Positions 16,534-24,503 are shown, counted from the first letter of the stretch. The stretch: 64,000 bases of DNA from Agitococcus sp. (GCA_030646715.1 JAUSLJ010000010.1:124001-188000); one strand, 5' to 3'. Numbers and translations are program-made. Notes: a model not told the origin generated them from the letters alone.

Positions 16534-19159
16534 CCTCTCTTTGTTACCAAGTGCTGACAGCTACTACAACAGCGCGTTTACCCTCAAAGGCCGCAAACAC
16601 AAGCACCTTGTACCGTGTTGCTTTCATCAAGACAAAAGCCCCAGCTTAAGCCTAGACCTTAGAACTGGGCGTTTTAATTGCTTTGGTTGCGGTGCAAGCG
16701 GTGGCGATATATTGGACTTTCACAAGCTCAAGAACGGCCTATCAACGACCGAGGCCGCCAAAGACTTAGGCGCGTGGGTAGACACGCACAGCGAACCCGA
16801 AGAAGCCATAGCCGCCCGTAAAGAACGGATAGCCGAGGCCGACCGCCACCGCCAAGCGCAAAAACAACAGGCCGAACAGCAAGAACTTGCCGAGGCAAAC
16901 GCCTATTTACCTGCTATTCAAACCATCATCAAAAACGCGGCCAAATACGCCACGCCAACGCCTTATACGATAGCTAAGGAGATAAATAGCAGTCACTTGC
17001 TATCAATCCCTAGTGAGGCATTACAACGGCTTAAAGACCCTGCCAACAGCAAGCACACGCTTGGTTATGGCTTACAAGGGTTATTGACCATCGCCACCCT
17101 TGAAACACTAGACGGTCAATTAGTCGCCTTACAAGTCTTTGACGGTGTACCCAATGACAAGGGCAAGTTTGCACGGCGTTACTTAGGCCGCCCCGTTTGT
17201 CTTGCTGGCTATTACCGTGTAGGCGATTGGTCAACATCAAGCGTTAAAGTGATCTGTGAGAGCGTAAACGACGCTATAACCCTGTTTGAAGCAACGGGAT
17301 ACCCGACACTAGCGGCGGGTAGCAGTTCACAGTTATTAGCGGCAGCGGTGGCGGTACAGAAACGCCACCCATTAGACAAAATCGTTATATGCGGCGACAA
17401 CGACCCAAACGGCAACGGCCAACACTTAGCCAGTAAAGCAGCAATAGCGGTTAATGGCGTGGTGGTCATACCGACCGATTACAAAGACGCTAACGACCTG
17501 TACCAAGCACAGGGAAAACAAGCGGTTAAAACGATGATTGATGATAGCTTAAACAGCACACACGCCCCGTTAAACCATGAAGCAACAACAGACCATGCCA
17601 ACGCCCCACTAGATTCTAATTCCGTCGAATTACACGGAATTAAAGACAGTGCCGACACTTGGCCACCGCCCGAACCCATCGCAGGGCAAAACGAGCAATC
17701 AGACTACCCACTAGAATACTTACCAGCACCCCTACAGGCACTTACTCAAGAGATTATTGATTACTTGCAATGCCCTGTACCTCTGGTAGTCAATGCCATA
17801 CTTGCCACCTTGTCATTATCAGCGCAAGGCTTAGTCGATGTTGCCCGTGATAAGGAAACGGTTAGCCCTGTATCGCTTTACTTGATGGTCATAGCCGAAT
17901 CAGGCGAGCGTAAAAGCACGGCGGACAAAGCAGTAACCCAACACCTCAGCGAACTAGACAAACAGCGGTTTTTAGACGATGCCGAGCTACAGAAGGCATA
18001 TAAAACCGAGCTTGATATATGGACAGCCGAGCGTGACGGCTTATTACAAGCCCTTAGATATGCAACTAAGAACGGTGAACCCACCGTTAACACCAAAGAG
18101 GAACTAAAACAGCTAGACCAACAAGAACCCGAACGGCCACGCGGTAAAACCATGCTTTATGAAGACACCACGCCAGAGGGATTGATCAAGGCCATGCTGG
18201 ATGGTTGCCCCAGTGCTGGCATTTTCTCGAATGAAGCGGGCTTAGTGTTTGGTAGTCACGGCATGAATAGCGAATCACTCAAACGTAACCTTGCCGCCCT
18301 TAACAAATTTTGGGAAGGTGGCGAAGTACGCAGCACCCGCGCCGACACTAAAAACAATAAATTACTCTCAGGCCGCCGCCTTACGCTATGCCTAGCCACG
18401 CAAGAAAGCACCGTTAAAGACTTCTTTGAAAATAGCCGAGGTTTAGCGCGTGGCACGGGCTTCGGTGCGCGTTTTTTGATTGCGTGGCCTACCTCTACAC
18501 AAGGTAATAGACCATACAAAGAGCCGCCGCAACAATGGCCGCACAAAGAACGGTTTATTAAACGCACCACTGAGCTATTAACTATACCGCTGACCATTCA
18601 TGAGGAAACAGGCGCGTTACAGCCGCATACTTTGCACTTTTCGGCAAAGGCCAAAGCCGCTTGGACAGACTTTTATAACGCCACAGAGTACGAACTACGC
18701 ACAGGCGGCGAGCTAGAAGAAATTAAGGATGTCACCAGTAAGGCCGCCGATAACGTGGCAAGAATCGCCGCCTTGTTTCATGTTTTTGAACACGGCATAA
18801 CGGGCAACATCTCAGAGGCGCATATTGTTAATGCAGGCCATGTCATGACGTGGCACTTGATGGAGTCGCGCCGCTTTTTTGGTGAAATAGCCCTATCAAA
18901 AGAGCTTAATCATGTCGTGTTATTTGATAATTGGCTGAAAAAATACTGTTTTGCCAATGACGTAACGCGCATAAGCACCATGCAGGCGCGGCAACTATGC
19001 CCTAATGCCTTGCGTGATAAGGCGGTATTTGATGCGGTTATGGGGCAATTGGCAGACTTACACCGCCTAAAAGCCACCAGTGAAGGAAAAAAGAAGTGGA
19101 TAGAGATTAATCCGAGGCTATTGGAGGCTGAAAATGAGCTTGAATCGCTGGAAAACTAA
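16526..19159 (+). CDS. Replication protein: CHC2 primase zinc finger, Toprim and DUF3987 helicase-like domain
   Basis: 877 residues from ATG 16526, preceded by AGAGGAAG; the longer open frame (from 16460) has no such site. Zinc finger: C31/C32-x-H34 and C52-x2-C55 (RFNCFGCGASGGDILDF). Toprim catalytic residues: Glu245 (KVICESVND) and D291-x-D293 (CGDNDPNGNG). DUF3987 domain from about residue 395, with a P-loop-like AESGERKST (457-465) and a TLCLATQEST motif. This is the primase-helicase arrangement of autonomously replicating mobile elements and satellites. It should prime and unwind the element's own origin. A Toprim domain rather than the P4 alpha AEP type sets it apart from P4. Confidence 0.9.
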   Translation: MLDLSLLPSADSYYNSAFTLKGRKHKHLVPCCFHQDKSPSLSLDLRTGRFNCFGCGASGGDILDFHKLKNGLSTTEAAKDLGAWVDTHSEPEEAIAARKERIAEADRHRQAQKQQAEQQELAEANAYLPAIQTIIKNAAKYATPTPYTIAKEINSSHLLSIPSEALQRLKDPANSKHTLGYGLQGLLTIATLETLDGQLVALQVFDGVPNDKGKFARRYLGRPVCLAGYYRVGDWSTSSVKVICESVNDAITLFEATGYPTLAAGSSSQLLAAAVAVQKRHPLDKIVICGDNDPNGNGQHLASKAAIAVNGVVVIPTDYKDANDLYQAQGKQAVKTMIDDSLNSTHAPLNHEATTDHANAPLDSNSVELHGIKDSADTWPPPEPIAGQNEQSDYPLEYLPAPLQALTQEIIDYLQCPVPLVVNAILATLSLSAQGLVDVARDKETVSPVSLYLMVIAESGERKSTADKAVTQHLSELDKQRFLDDAELQKAYKTELDIWTAERDGLLQALRYATKNGEPTVNTKEELKQLDQQEPERPRGKTMLYEDTTPEGLIKAMLDGCPSAGIFSNEAGLVFGSHGMNSESLKRNLAALNKFWEGGEVRSTRADTKNNKLLSGRRLTLCLATQESTVKDFFENSRGLARGTGFGARFLIAWPTSTQGNRPYKEPPQQWPHKERFIKRTTELLTIPLTIHEETGALQPHTLHFSAKAKAAWTDFYNATEYELRTGGELEEIKDVTSKAADNVARIAALFHVFEHGITGNISEAHIVNAGHVMTWHLMESRRFFGEIALSKELNHVVLFDNWLKKYCFANDVTRISTMQARQLCPNALRDKAVFDAVMGQLADLHRLKATSEGKKKWIEINPRLLEAENELESLEN

Positions 19160-19757
19160 CAAGCCAAGCACCAAACCTCAGCCCATCGCCAAGCCCCAAC
19201 GCTTAACGGGTGGCGGTGAACCCTCATCTATAGCAAAAACAGCAAGAATAGCGATAGCGGCGGGTGTAATTCCTGAAATTCACGGTGAAATAATAACCAA
19301 TAACGAACCACCCGCCGACCCGAACAGCGAGCCAGTAAGGGCATGGGCGCAACGCCTTGCCTTTTATCAAACCCTAGTACGCTGTCAGCAATGCGAGCGT
19401 CTAGGCTTAGATGGTTATTGTTATACGGTGGCGGTCTATCCAATCACGGACGCATTACGGGCTTGTGAGTCATACACGCCCGTACAAGGCCAACGCGCAC
19501 CGATAGACACCGTACCACTATCACCCAATAGCCTGATTGAAGAACTGGCAGAACGCGCCAACGCCTTGCTAGGGCATTTAATCAGGTGCGCGGCGTGTTG
19601 CTTTCAAGATAGCCGCTATTGTCCCGATGGTTATGTTACTGGCAACGCTTACGAGGTGATTTTACTCGCCTTTGACGATGCCCCAATGCAAAGGGACAAG
19701 CTATTAAGAGCAATGGTTAAAGGGCGGCATAAACTCCCTAAAAGCATCTACCGATAA
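19134..19757 (+). CDS. Cysteine-rich protein carrying the element's repeat, unknown
   Basis: 207 residues. TTGGAGG sits 7 nt before the ATG, which overlaps the primase end by 26 bp. The N-terminal quarter is encoded by a copy of the element's repeat (19209-19263), read as SSIAKTARIAIAAG. Residues 80-180 hold two cysteine groups, CQQCERLGLDGYC and RCAACCFQDSRYC, which look like zinc knuckles. I do not recognise the family. After its stop another frame continues with a similar repeat-encoded segment (GGGKSSIATIATIAIAAR), so the gene may once have been longer or partly duplicated. Confidence 0.72.
   Translation: MSLNRWKTNKPSTKPQPIAKPQRLTGGGEPSSIAKTARIAIAAGVIPEIHGEIITNNEPPADPNSEPVRAWAQRLAFYQTLVRCQQCERLGLDGYCYTVAVYPITDALRACESYTPVQGQRAPIDTVPLSPNSLIEELAERANALLGHLIRCAACCFQDSRYCPDGYVTGNAYEVILLAFDDAPMQRDKLLRAMVKGRHKLPKSIYR
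19209..19263 (+). repeat. Repeat copy C inside a coding region
   Basis: Direct repeat of the B unit with its flank: GGTGGCGGTGAAC, then TCATCTATAGC and iterated ATAGC/CAGC units. It is more diverged from B than B' is. It is translated in the N-terminus of the Cys-rich protein, whereas A, B, A' and B' are in non-coding DNA. Confidence 0.75.
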
Positions 19758-19788
19758 TCACTTTTTCATCACTAAACAGGGTGGCGGT

Positions 19789-19938
19789 AAATCATCTATA
19801 GCAACAATAGCAACTATAGCGATAGCGGCAAGGGTTATAGATGAAATACTCAGACGCAAAAGCCGCCCTAAACGGTCAAATAACGCACTAAAAACACTTC
19901 AAATAGCGACAATAGCAACTATAGCGATAGCAACTAGG
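19789..19938 (+). repeat. Right inverted-repeat block (B, A) of the element
   Basis: B (19789-19832) and A (19895-19938). Core reads ATAGCAACTATAGCGATAGC. The two mirror B' and A' at 14088-14131 and 13981-14025, with spacer similarity (GGTCAAATAAC shared). Together they enclose all payload genes except int. Confidence 0.85.
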
Positions 19939-20040
19939 CCGCGTTTTGCTTTTTTCTATAGCGACGATCACCAAACAATAGCAATCACCAAAAAACTAAA
20001 CAGCCAGCCAGTAAAAGGATGGTTGTTGCTTGGATAGGCT

Positions 20041-20310
20041 TACTTTTGACTCCCCCCCTATATAAAAACCATCGAAATTTTCTCAGAGGTGAAGGCGCGG
20101 TCTATCGGATAACACCTCTATACTTTTGATCCCCCCCCTCCCTGTCAATTTTTTTGCAGTGAGAAAATATGATGAAGGCGCGGTCTTTGGGGATAAGTCA
20201 CTTTAGACTTTTTGCCCCCTATACCCCCCTACCGAAACTCCCGATTGCACACAGAACTAGTAGGGCTCGGTCTTTATGGTATAGGACTGTAGGGTTTTAA
20301 CACCCCATAC
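20041..20310 (+). repeat. Imperfect 83-88 bp repeats with C-runs
   Basis: GAAGGCGCGGTCT occurs at 20091-20103 and 20174-20186, with a weaker copy GGGCTCGGTCT at 20263-20273. Each is followed 30-40 bp later by a run of 4-8 C (at 20139, 20215, 20225, 20300). An extra TACTTTTGACTCCCCCCC lies at 20041. The minus strand is therefore G-run rich. Possible origin, packaging (cos/pac-like) or G-quadruplex element; unproven. Confidence 0.6.
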
Positions 20311-20532
20311 CCCTAGCTAAACAGGCGTATAGCGGCAATAGCAATGGTTCTTTAAATATATTTAAGAAAGTTAGTTATATTAAATATAGTTTTTATTCTT
20401 TTTAGTTTTATAGGCTGATTGTCGCTATTGGCTTTGGCTTGCTGGCTATTGTTGATGGTTTTAGTGGCGTGGTGATGCTGTCACCAGTAGGCTAAAAAGT
20501 GGGTTTCATGGTGTTTTTAGGGGGTAGCAAAA

Positions 20533-20558
20533 TTATTTGTTGGTACTTTTGTTGGTAT
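20533..20558 (+). repeat. Right copy of the 26 bp terminal repeat
   Basis: Identical over 26 bp to 12681-12706, in the same orientation, 59 bp inside attR. Contains two TTGTTGGTA units. Likely the second integrase arm-site cluster. Confidence 0.8.
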
Positions 20559-20616
20559 TTATTGGGTTATGCGAAAATAATATCTTTATAAAACAGTACA
20601 TTAGTCGAATAATTGT

Positions 20617-20629
20617 ATTCCTGTCGGGG
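20617..20629 (+). repeat. attR core
   Basis: ATTCCTGTCGGGG, identical to the tRNA-Arg 3' segment at 12557-12569. It is followed by CCATTATCGGCC, presumably the original chromosomal flank. Confidence 0.8.
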
Positions 20630-20643
20630 CCATTATCGGCCAC

Positions 20644-20680
20644 AAAGCCCAGCAGCAGTGATGTTCTGGGCTTTTTTGTT
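20644..20680 (+). terminator. Intrinsic terminator, probably the original tRNA-Arg terminator
   Basis: Arms AAAGCCCAG / CTGGGCTTT with a 13 nt loop and T6 run, 15 bp beyond attR. Before integration it would have lain just after the tRNA. Confidence 0.85.
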
Positions 20681-20824
20681 TTGCCACACAAAACTAAAGT
20701 AGTTTATCGTGATTAGTTGAATCGCTTAAAATTAGCGGGTATCTAATTATTTCAAGTGCCTAGTGGGATGCGGTTTTTCTCATTGGGCTTAACGTTTTTT
20801 CTTCGCCCTCTCCATCCACTACAA

Positions 20825-22831
20825 TCACATTTTCCTAGACGCAACGTTCTCTAATTGCAATAACGGCAATGGACACGACAATAACGCCGCAATCGCTCGT
20901 AACAACTCATACTCGGCCAAATGCAAAACACCATCACTTTGAATCGTTGTCGCTACCAAATTAATTACCGTTTTTTTGCCATCGGGGGTCAAATAGCGAA
21001 ATTGTTTTAATGCACGGTCTAATTCTTTTAGCGTTAATCGATCATCACTTGGTATAGGTGGAACAATAGTGAAAATGGGGGCTAATAACTGCTGATAAAC
21101 AGCTGCTCTTTGTGCTTGCGGATGTGCGCCATACTGCAACAAAGTAGCGACCAATTGAGCAACTGCGGATGACAACTTATCAATTGCTTGGCTTGTAAAC
21201 ACCGTGGGTGTAGGCAGAATATGCTGCTCAATAATTTTTAATAACGAAAACTCTAATACCGACACTTCATCATTCAACAAGACAAAACGACGCAACTCGA
21301 CAAGAAACTCATTAGCGGCTTTGGCATCTAGTATGCTTAAACGCGGCAGAGCCAAATCGACTATCGGCAAGGCAAAACAATCATCTAAGGTTTGCAATTG
21401 CTCCGATAGCTGTTGAACCCACAAGGCAAAGGTTTGTTGCTCCGAAAAAAACTCTTGAATGGTATTAGCAAAGGTTTTTTGATGGTACGCAATCAACGCA
21501 AACAGAACTGCTTTTGCTCCAGTAGTGTTTTGTAAAGCACGCGATACTTCCACAGGTATTTTTTGATGTAAACGTTGAGCAGAATGTAAATCAGCGACAG
21601 TCACATCACCTACACGCGAACTTATGAGTGGGCTTGGTGCGCTAGGTGTTTGCGTCATAGGAAAAGCCACTGCTTCATATTCAATCGCTTGGTTGGTATC
21701 GCCGCTAACAACAGGTCGATTAGCCGCAGTTGGCGTTGCCGCGTGATGTGTCGGTGCAAAACCCGTCATCAACTCACTGAGCTCAGCGCGTGACCCGTTA
21801 TTCGCGGACGGATTAGGCTGTGGACTTTTCTGATACTTCACTCGGGTTAAAAACGTTGGGGCAATGGCTTTAATACGCTCATCAATCGGTGGATGAGTAG
21901 CGAAAATTTGACTAAACGCCAAACTTTCACCAAAACACATATGGCTCATTTCTTCGGCATGAAGATTGGCTAAGTGCGAACCATTCAGCGAAATTTTATA
22001 TAACGCCCCTGCCAAACCATCAGGATAGCGGGTAAATTGCACACTAGCGGCATCGGCTAATCTTTCGCGCTCACGAGAGACAGCGGCCTTAATTAAACGA
22101 CCAAAAAATAAGCCAATGTAACCTATCACCCACAAGCCTAAACCAAAAATAAATATCGCAGGGACGGCATTATTACGATCTTTACCACGCGCATGATGAC
22201 GAGTATCAGAGACAGAGCGCATTAAAAAGCCACCCATTTGGCCAATGGCTAAGATACCCGCCAAAATAGCCAATAAGCGCATATTTAAGCGCATATCGCC
22301 ATTTAAGATATGGCTAAACTCATGACCGATAACACCTTGCAACTCCTCACGTGAAAGCTGCGCCAATGTCCCTTGTGTCACCACTAAGATACTTTGTGAT
22401 GAGTCATAACCCGCAACAAAAGCGTTTACTGCTTGTTCATTATCCAAAACATAGGTGACAGGGGGCGAAACACCCGAAGCAATCGACATTTCTTCAATGA
22501 CATTTAACAGTTGGCGTTCTAAAGGATGGCGGGTGGCGAAATCAATTTGCCGGGCACCCATAATGTCGGCAACGGCTTTGCCCCCTTCACGCAGACGCAA
22601 CCACTCCAACAAGCTACCGCCACCGACAAGAATCAGCGTGCCCGCCAGTGCTTGTGCCGACCATGCGTGCCATAACAACGACCCACTGCCCGTGTCATAA
22701 GATGAGGTGACGGCAAGAAGATAAAGCAGTGAGTTGACACCTTGAAAAATCAAGGCCACAGCAATCACAAAATAGACCACTAAACGTACGGTGGCTCGAC
22801 GAGCTGCCTCTTGACGGCTAAAAAAGTCCAT
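20825..22831 (-). CDS. M48 family zinc metalloprotease with long C-terminal extension
   Basis: 668 residues. Two N-terminal membrane segments (about 15-35 and 58-78), the zinc motif HEFSH at 170-174 within QGVIGHEFSHILNGDMRLN, and further membrane segments around 185-200 and 225-245. The catalytic unit resembles HtpX/Ste24-type proteases that degrade damaged membrane proteins. From about residue 335 a 330-residue cytoplasmic tail without recognised domains follows, so the protein is more than twice HtpX length. It is 12 bp after lemA; LemA-M48 gene pairs are common. Substrate unknown. Confidence 0.9.
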   Translation of the reverse strand: MDFFSRQEAARRATVRLVVYFVIAVALIFQGVNSLLYLLAVTSSYDTGSGSLLWHAWSAQALAGTLILVGGGSLLEWLRLREGGKAVADIMGARQIDFATRHPLERQLLNVIEEMSIASGVSPPVTYVLDNEQAVNAFVAGYDSSQSILVVTQGTLAQLSREELQGVIGHEFSHILNGDMRLNMRLLAILAGILAIGQMGGFLMRSVSDTRHHARGKDRNNAVPAIFIFGLGLWVIGYIGLFFGRLIKAAVSRERERLADAASVQFTRYPDGLAGALYKISLNGSHLANLHAEEMSHMCFGESLAFSQIFATHPPIDERIKAIAPTFLTRVKYQKSPQPNPSANNGSRAELSELMTGFAPTHHAATPTAANRPVVSGDTNQAIEYEAVAFPMTQTPSAPSPLISSRVGDVTVADLHSAQRLHQKIPVEVSRALQNTTGAKAVLFALIAYHQKTFANTIQEFFSEQQTFALWVQQLSEQLQTLDDCFALPIVDLALPRLSILDAKAANEFLVELRRFVLLNDEVSVLEFSLLKIIEQHILPTPTVFTSQAIDKLSSAVAQLVATLLQYGAHPQAQRAAVYQQLLAPIFTIVPPIPSDDRLTLKELDRALKQFRYLTPDGKKTVINLVATTIQSDGVLHLAEYELLRAIAALLSCPLPLLQLENVASRKM

Positions 22832-22843
22832 CTCTATTCAACT

Positions 22844-23428
22844 CTAAAAGCTAATCCTAACAGGCTCGCGCGCCTCAATATGAGAAATCTCTAACGGCAA
22901 TGCTTGTTGGAAATTACCAAAAGCGGCCACAAAACTATTCGGAAACTTCTCACGCTCAATGTTGTACACCATTACCGCATCGTTAAATGCTTGACGGGCA
23001 AAACCGACCCGATTTTCGGTGGTTTTTAATTCTTCCATGAGATTTTGAACTGTGGTGTTGGCTTTTAAGTCAGGATAGGCTTCGGAAACCATCATTAATT
23101 TACCCAATGCACCCGTCAGTACCCCTTCCGCTTGGGCGAACTTTGCCATCGCTTCGGCATTGCCAGCATTTTGTGCTAAGACTTTTTCTAAACTCGCCGC
23201 TTGATTACGTGCAGCAATCACTTGTGTTAAGGTCTCTTTTTCATGTCCTAAATAGGCTTTTACTGCTTCAACTAAATTGGGAATCAGCTCATAACGACGT
23301 TGTAATTGGACATCTATTTGTGCAAACGCATTTTTAAAATGATTGCGTAGTGTTACCAAAGCGTTATAAACACTGACCGCATAAAAAATAACCGCACCAA
23401 TAAGCCCTAAAAAGATGAAACCACCCAT
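22844..23428 (-). CDS. lemA: LemA family protein
   Basis: 194 residues. One N-terminal membrane helix (residues 3-20) followed by the long helical LemA domain, with the hallmark RNHFKNAFAQIDVQLQRRYE and LIPNLVEAVKAYLGHEKE at residues 28-66. Further family blocks: ENRVGFARQAFNDAVMVYN and FPNSFVAAFGNFQ. The function of LemA is not settled. It forms an operon with the M48 protease downstream, suggesting a membrane-associated protease partner or adaptor. Confidence 0.93.
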   Translation of the reverse strand: MGGFIFLGLIGAVIFYAVSVYNALVTLRNHFKNAFAQIDVQLQRRYELIPNLVEAVKAYLGHEKETLTQVIAARNQAASLEKVLAQNAGNAEAMAKFAQAEGVLTGALGKLMMVSEAYPDLKANTTVQNLMEELKTTENRVGFARQAFNDAVMVYNIEREKFPNSFVAAFGNFQQALPLEISHIEAREPVRISF

Positions 23429-23499
23429 CGCCTTATACTCCTGTTAAATTCTATTTCTTAGCGTTAAACATAGCAGATCGCAGAGCGAAACCCTAGTTT

Positions 23500-24438
23500 T
23501 TAGCGCGAACCATTAAACAAGCCACGTATGCCTGCCACACCTTGCGCGCCTAGTTGTTGAGCTTGCGTTATATCTTGTTGAGTCATTCCGCCTAAAGCGT
23601 AAACAGGCAATTTAGCTTGTTGCACTAAAGTGGCAAAATTTTGCCAGCCCATTGCTGCTTGTTCGGGGTGAGATAACGTCTGTTGGACAGGTGATAAAGT
23701 GACGAAGTCTGCACCCCATTGCCATGCTTGCTCTAGCTCTTCGCCATTGTGAGTGGAGATAACAAGGTATTTATTTTTAGTATCTATCTTAGTCTCTATG
23801 GACGCGAGGGCAAACGGAAGGTGCACACCGATTGTCGTTGGCACGCTGTCCAACAAATCAATATGACCATGTAACAACAACGTGGCTTGTCGTTGCTGAC
23901 ATAAGGCGGCAACTTGCTGCGCCAAGGTCAAATAATCACTTTTAGACAATGACTTAGCACGTAGTACTAGCCACATTCCTGCTTGCACACGTACCTGTAA
24001 CCACACCAGTAAATCACCACCAACTTCGTGCGGCTCTGGGGTGATGTAATAGACATCAGGCAAAACAGCTGCTTTGATAATAGGCGTATTGGCTGCTGGG
24101 AAAGGATAGTTTTTTAAATCTTGGAGGTTAACCCACAATGTCGGCTGCCCTTCTGCTCCATGCGCTTTGCCATCAAATGCAGTCACTCTAAAAATTTGTA
24201 AGCGGACGGATTTATCAGAGTAATGATGTTCGACGGTTAATAAGGGGCGATATTGCGTAGCGATAATGCCTAACTCTTCTTGCAATTCACGGACTAAGGC
24301 TTGGGCTGCGGTTTCACCGTCATCTATTTTGCCACCTGCAAACTCCCATAAACCGCCTTGATGTTTATGTACGGGTCGTTGGGCGATAAGGATTTGATCT
24401 TGGGGATTGTGGATGACAGCAGCGACGACGTTAAGCAT
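23500..24438 (-). CDS. Nudix (MutT-type) hydrolase fused to a ThiE-like domain
   Basis: 312 residues. Residues 1-130 are a Nudix domain with the box GGKIDDGETAAQALVRELQE (G-x5-E-x7-R-E-x2-E-E complete with ELGI), start MLNVVAAVIHN as in MutT 8-oxo-dGTP diphosphatase. Residues about 145-312 resemble thiamine-phosphate synthase/TenI (LLHGHIDL, GVHLP, GADFVTLSPV, PVYALGGMTQQD, AQGVAGIRGLF). This fusion is known in gammaproteobacteria. ATG at 24438 follows GGAGTG; the longer frame would begin with a TTG at 24459. Expected to cleanse oxidised dGTP; the role of the ThiE-like half is unclear. Confidence 0.9.
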   Translation of the reverse strand: MLNVVAAVIHNPQDQILIAQRPVHKHQGGLWEFAGGKIDDGETAAQALVRELQEELGIIATQYRPLLTVEHHYSDKSVRLQIFRVTAFDGKAHGAEGQPTLWVNLQDLKNYPFPAANTPIIKAAVLPDVYYITPEPHEVGGDLLVWLQVRVQAGMWLVLRAKSLSKSDYLTLAQQVAALCQQRQATLLLHGHIDLLDSVPTTIGVHLPFALASIETKIDTKNKYLVISTHNGEELEQAWQWGADFVTLSPVQQTLSHPEQAAMGWQNFATLVQQAKLPVYALGGMTQQDITQAQQLGAQGVAGIRGLFNGSR

Positions 24439-24458
24439 GAATAAGCACTCCAAAAACA

Positions 24459-24484
24459 AAAACTCCCGCCGAAACGGGAGCTTT
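24459..24484 (-). terminator. Intrinsic terminator after argJ
   Basis: Arms GCTCCCG / CGGGAG with a 6 nt loop and T5-G-T5 run in the minus direction, 20 bp after the argJ stop. Confidence 0.85.
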
Positions 24485-24503
24485 ATATTCTACTTACGAC
24501 TAA

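Larger units (their letters stand above)
19758..20616. other. 860 bp non-coding region of the element, right side
   Basis: No credible gene with a start codon. It contains the right inverted-repeat block (19789-19938), three C-run/GGCGCGGTCT repeats (20041-20310), a very AT-rich tract (20350-20412), a single ATAGC-type relic at 20330-20342 and the right 26 bp repeat (20533-20558). One frame (about 19745-20035) stays open across the A and B units but has no start. Confidence 0.7.
12557..20629 (+). mobile_element. Integrative element in tRNA-Arg (satellite/P4-like replicon), about 8.1 kb
   Basis: Bounded by a 13 bp direct repeat (ATTCCTGTCGGGG) in the tRNA 3' end and at 20617-20629. Contents in order: P4-type integrase, a non-coding repeat region, AlpA-type regulator, three small unknown genes, primase-helicase, Cys-rich protein, a second long repeat region. 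All genes read the same way. It has no capsid, terminase, conjugation or obvious cargo genes, so transfer would need a helper. Integrase plus AlpA plus primase is the core of Gram-negative phage satellites (P4, PICI); assignment to that class is inference. Confidence 0.85.

Noticed and set aside
19745-20035. Open frame across the right repeats as a separate gene
   Set aside because: No start codon or ribosome binding site; the frame results from repeat units without stops. A frameshifted extension of the upstream gene cannot be excluded.
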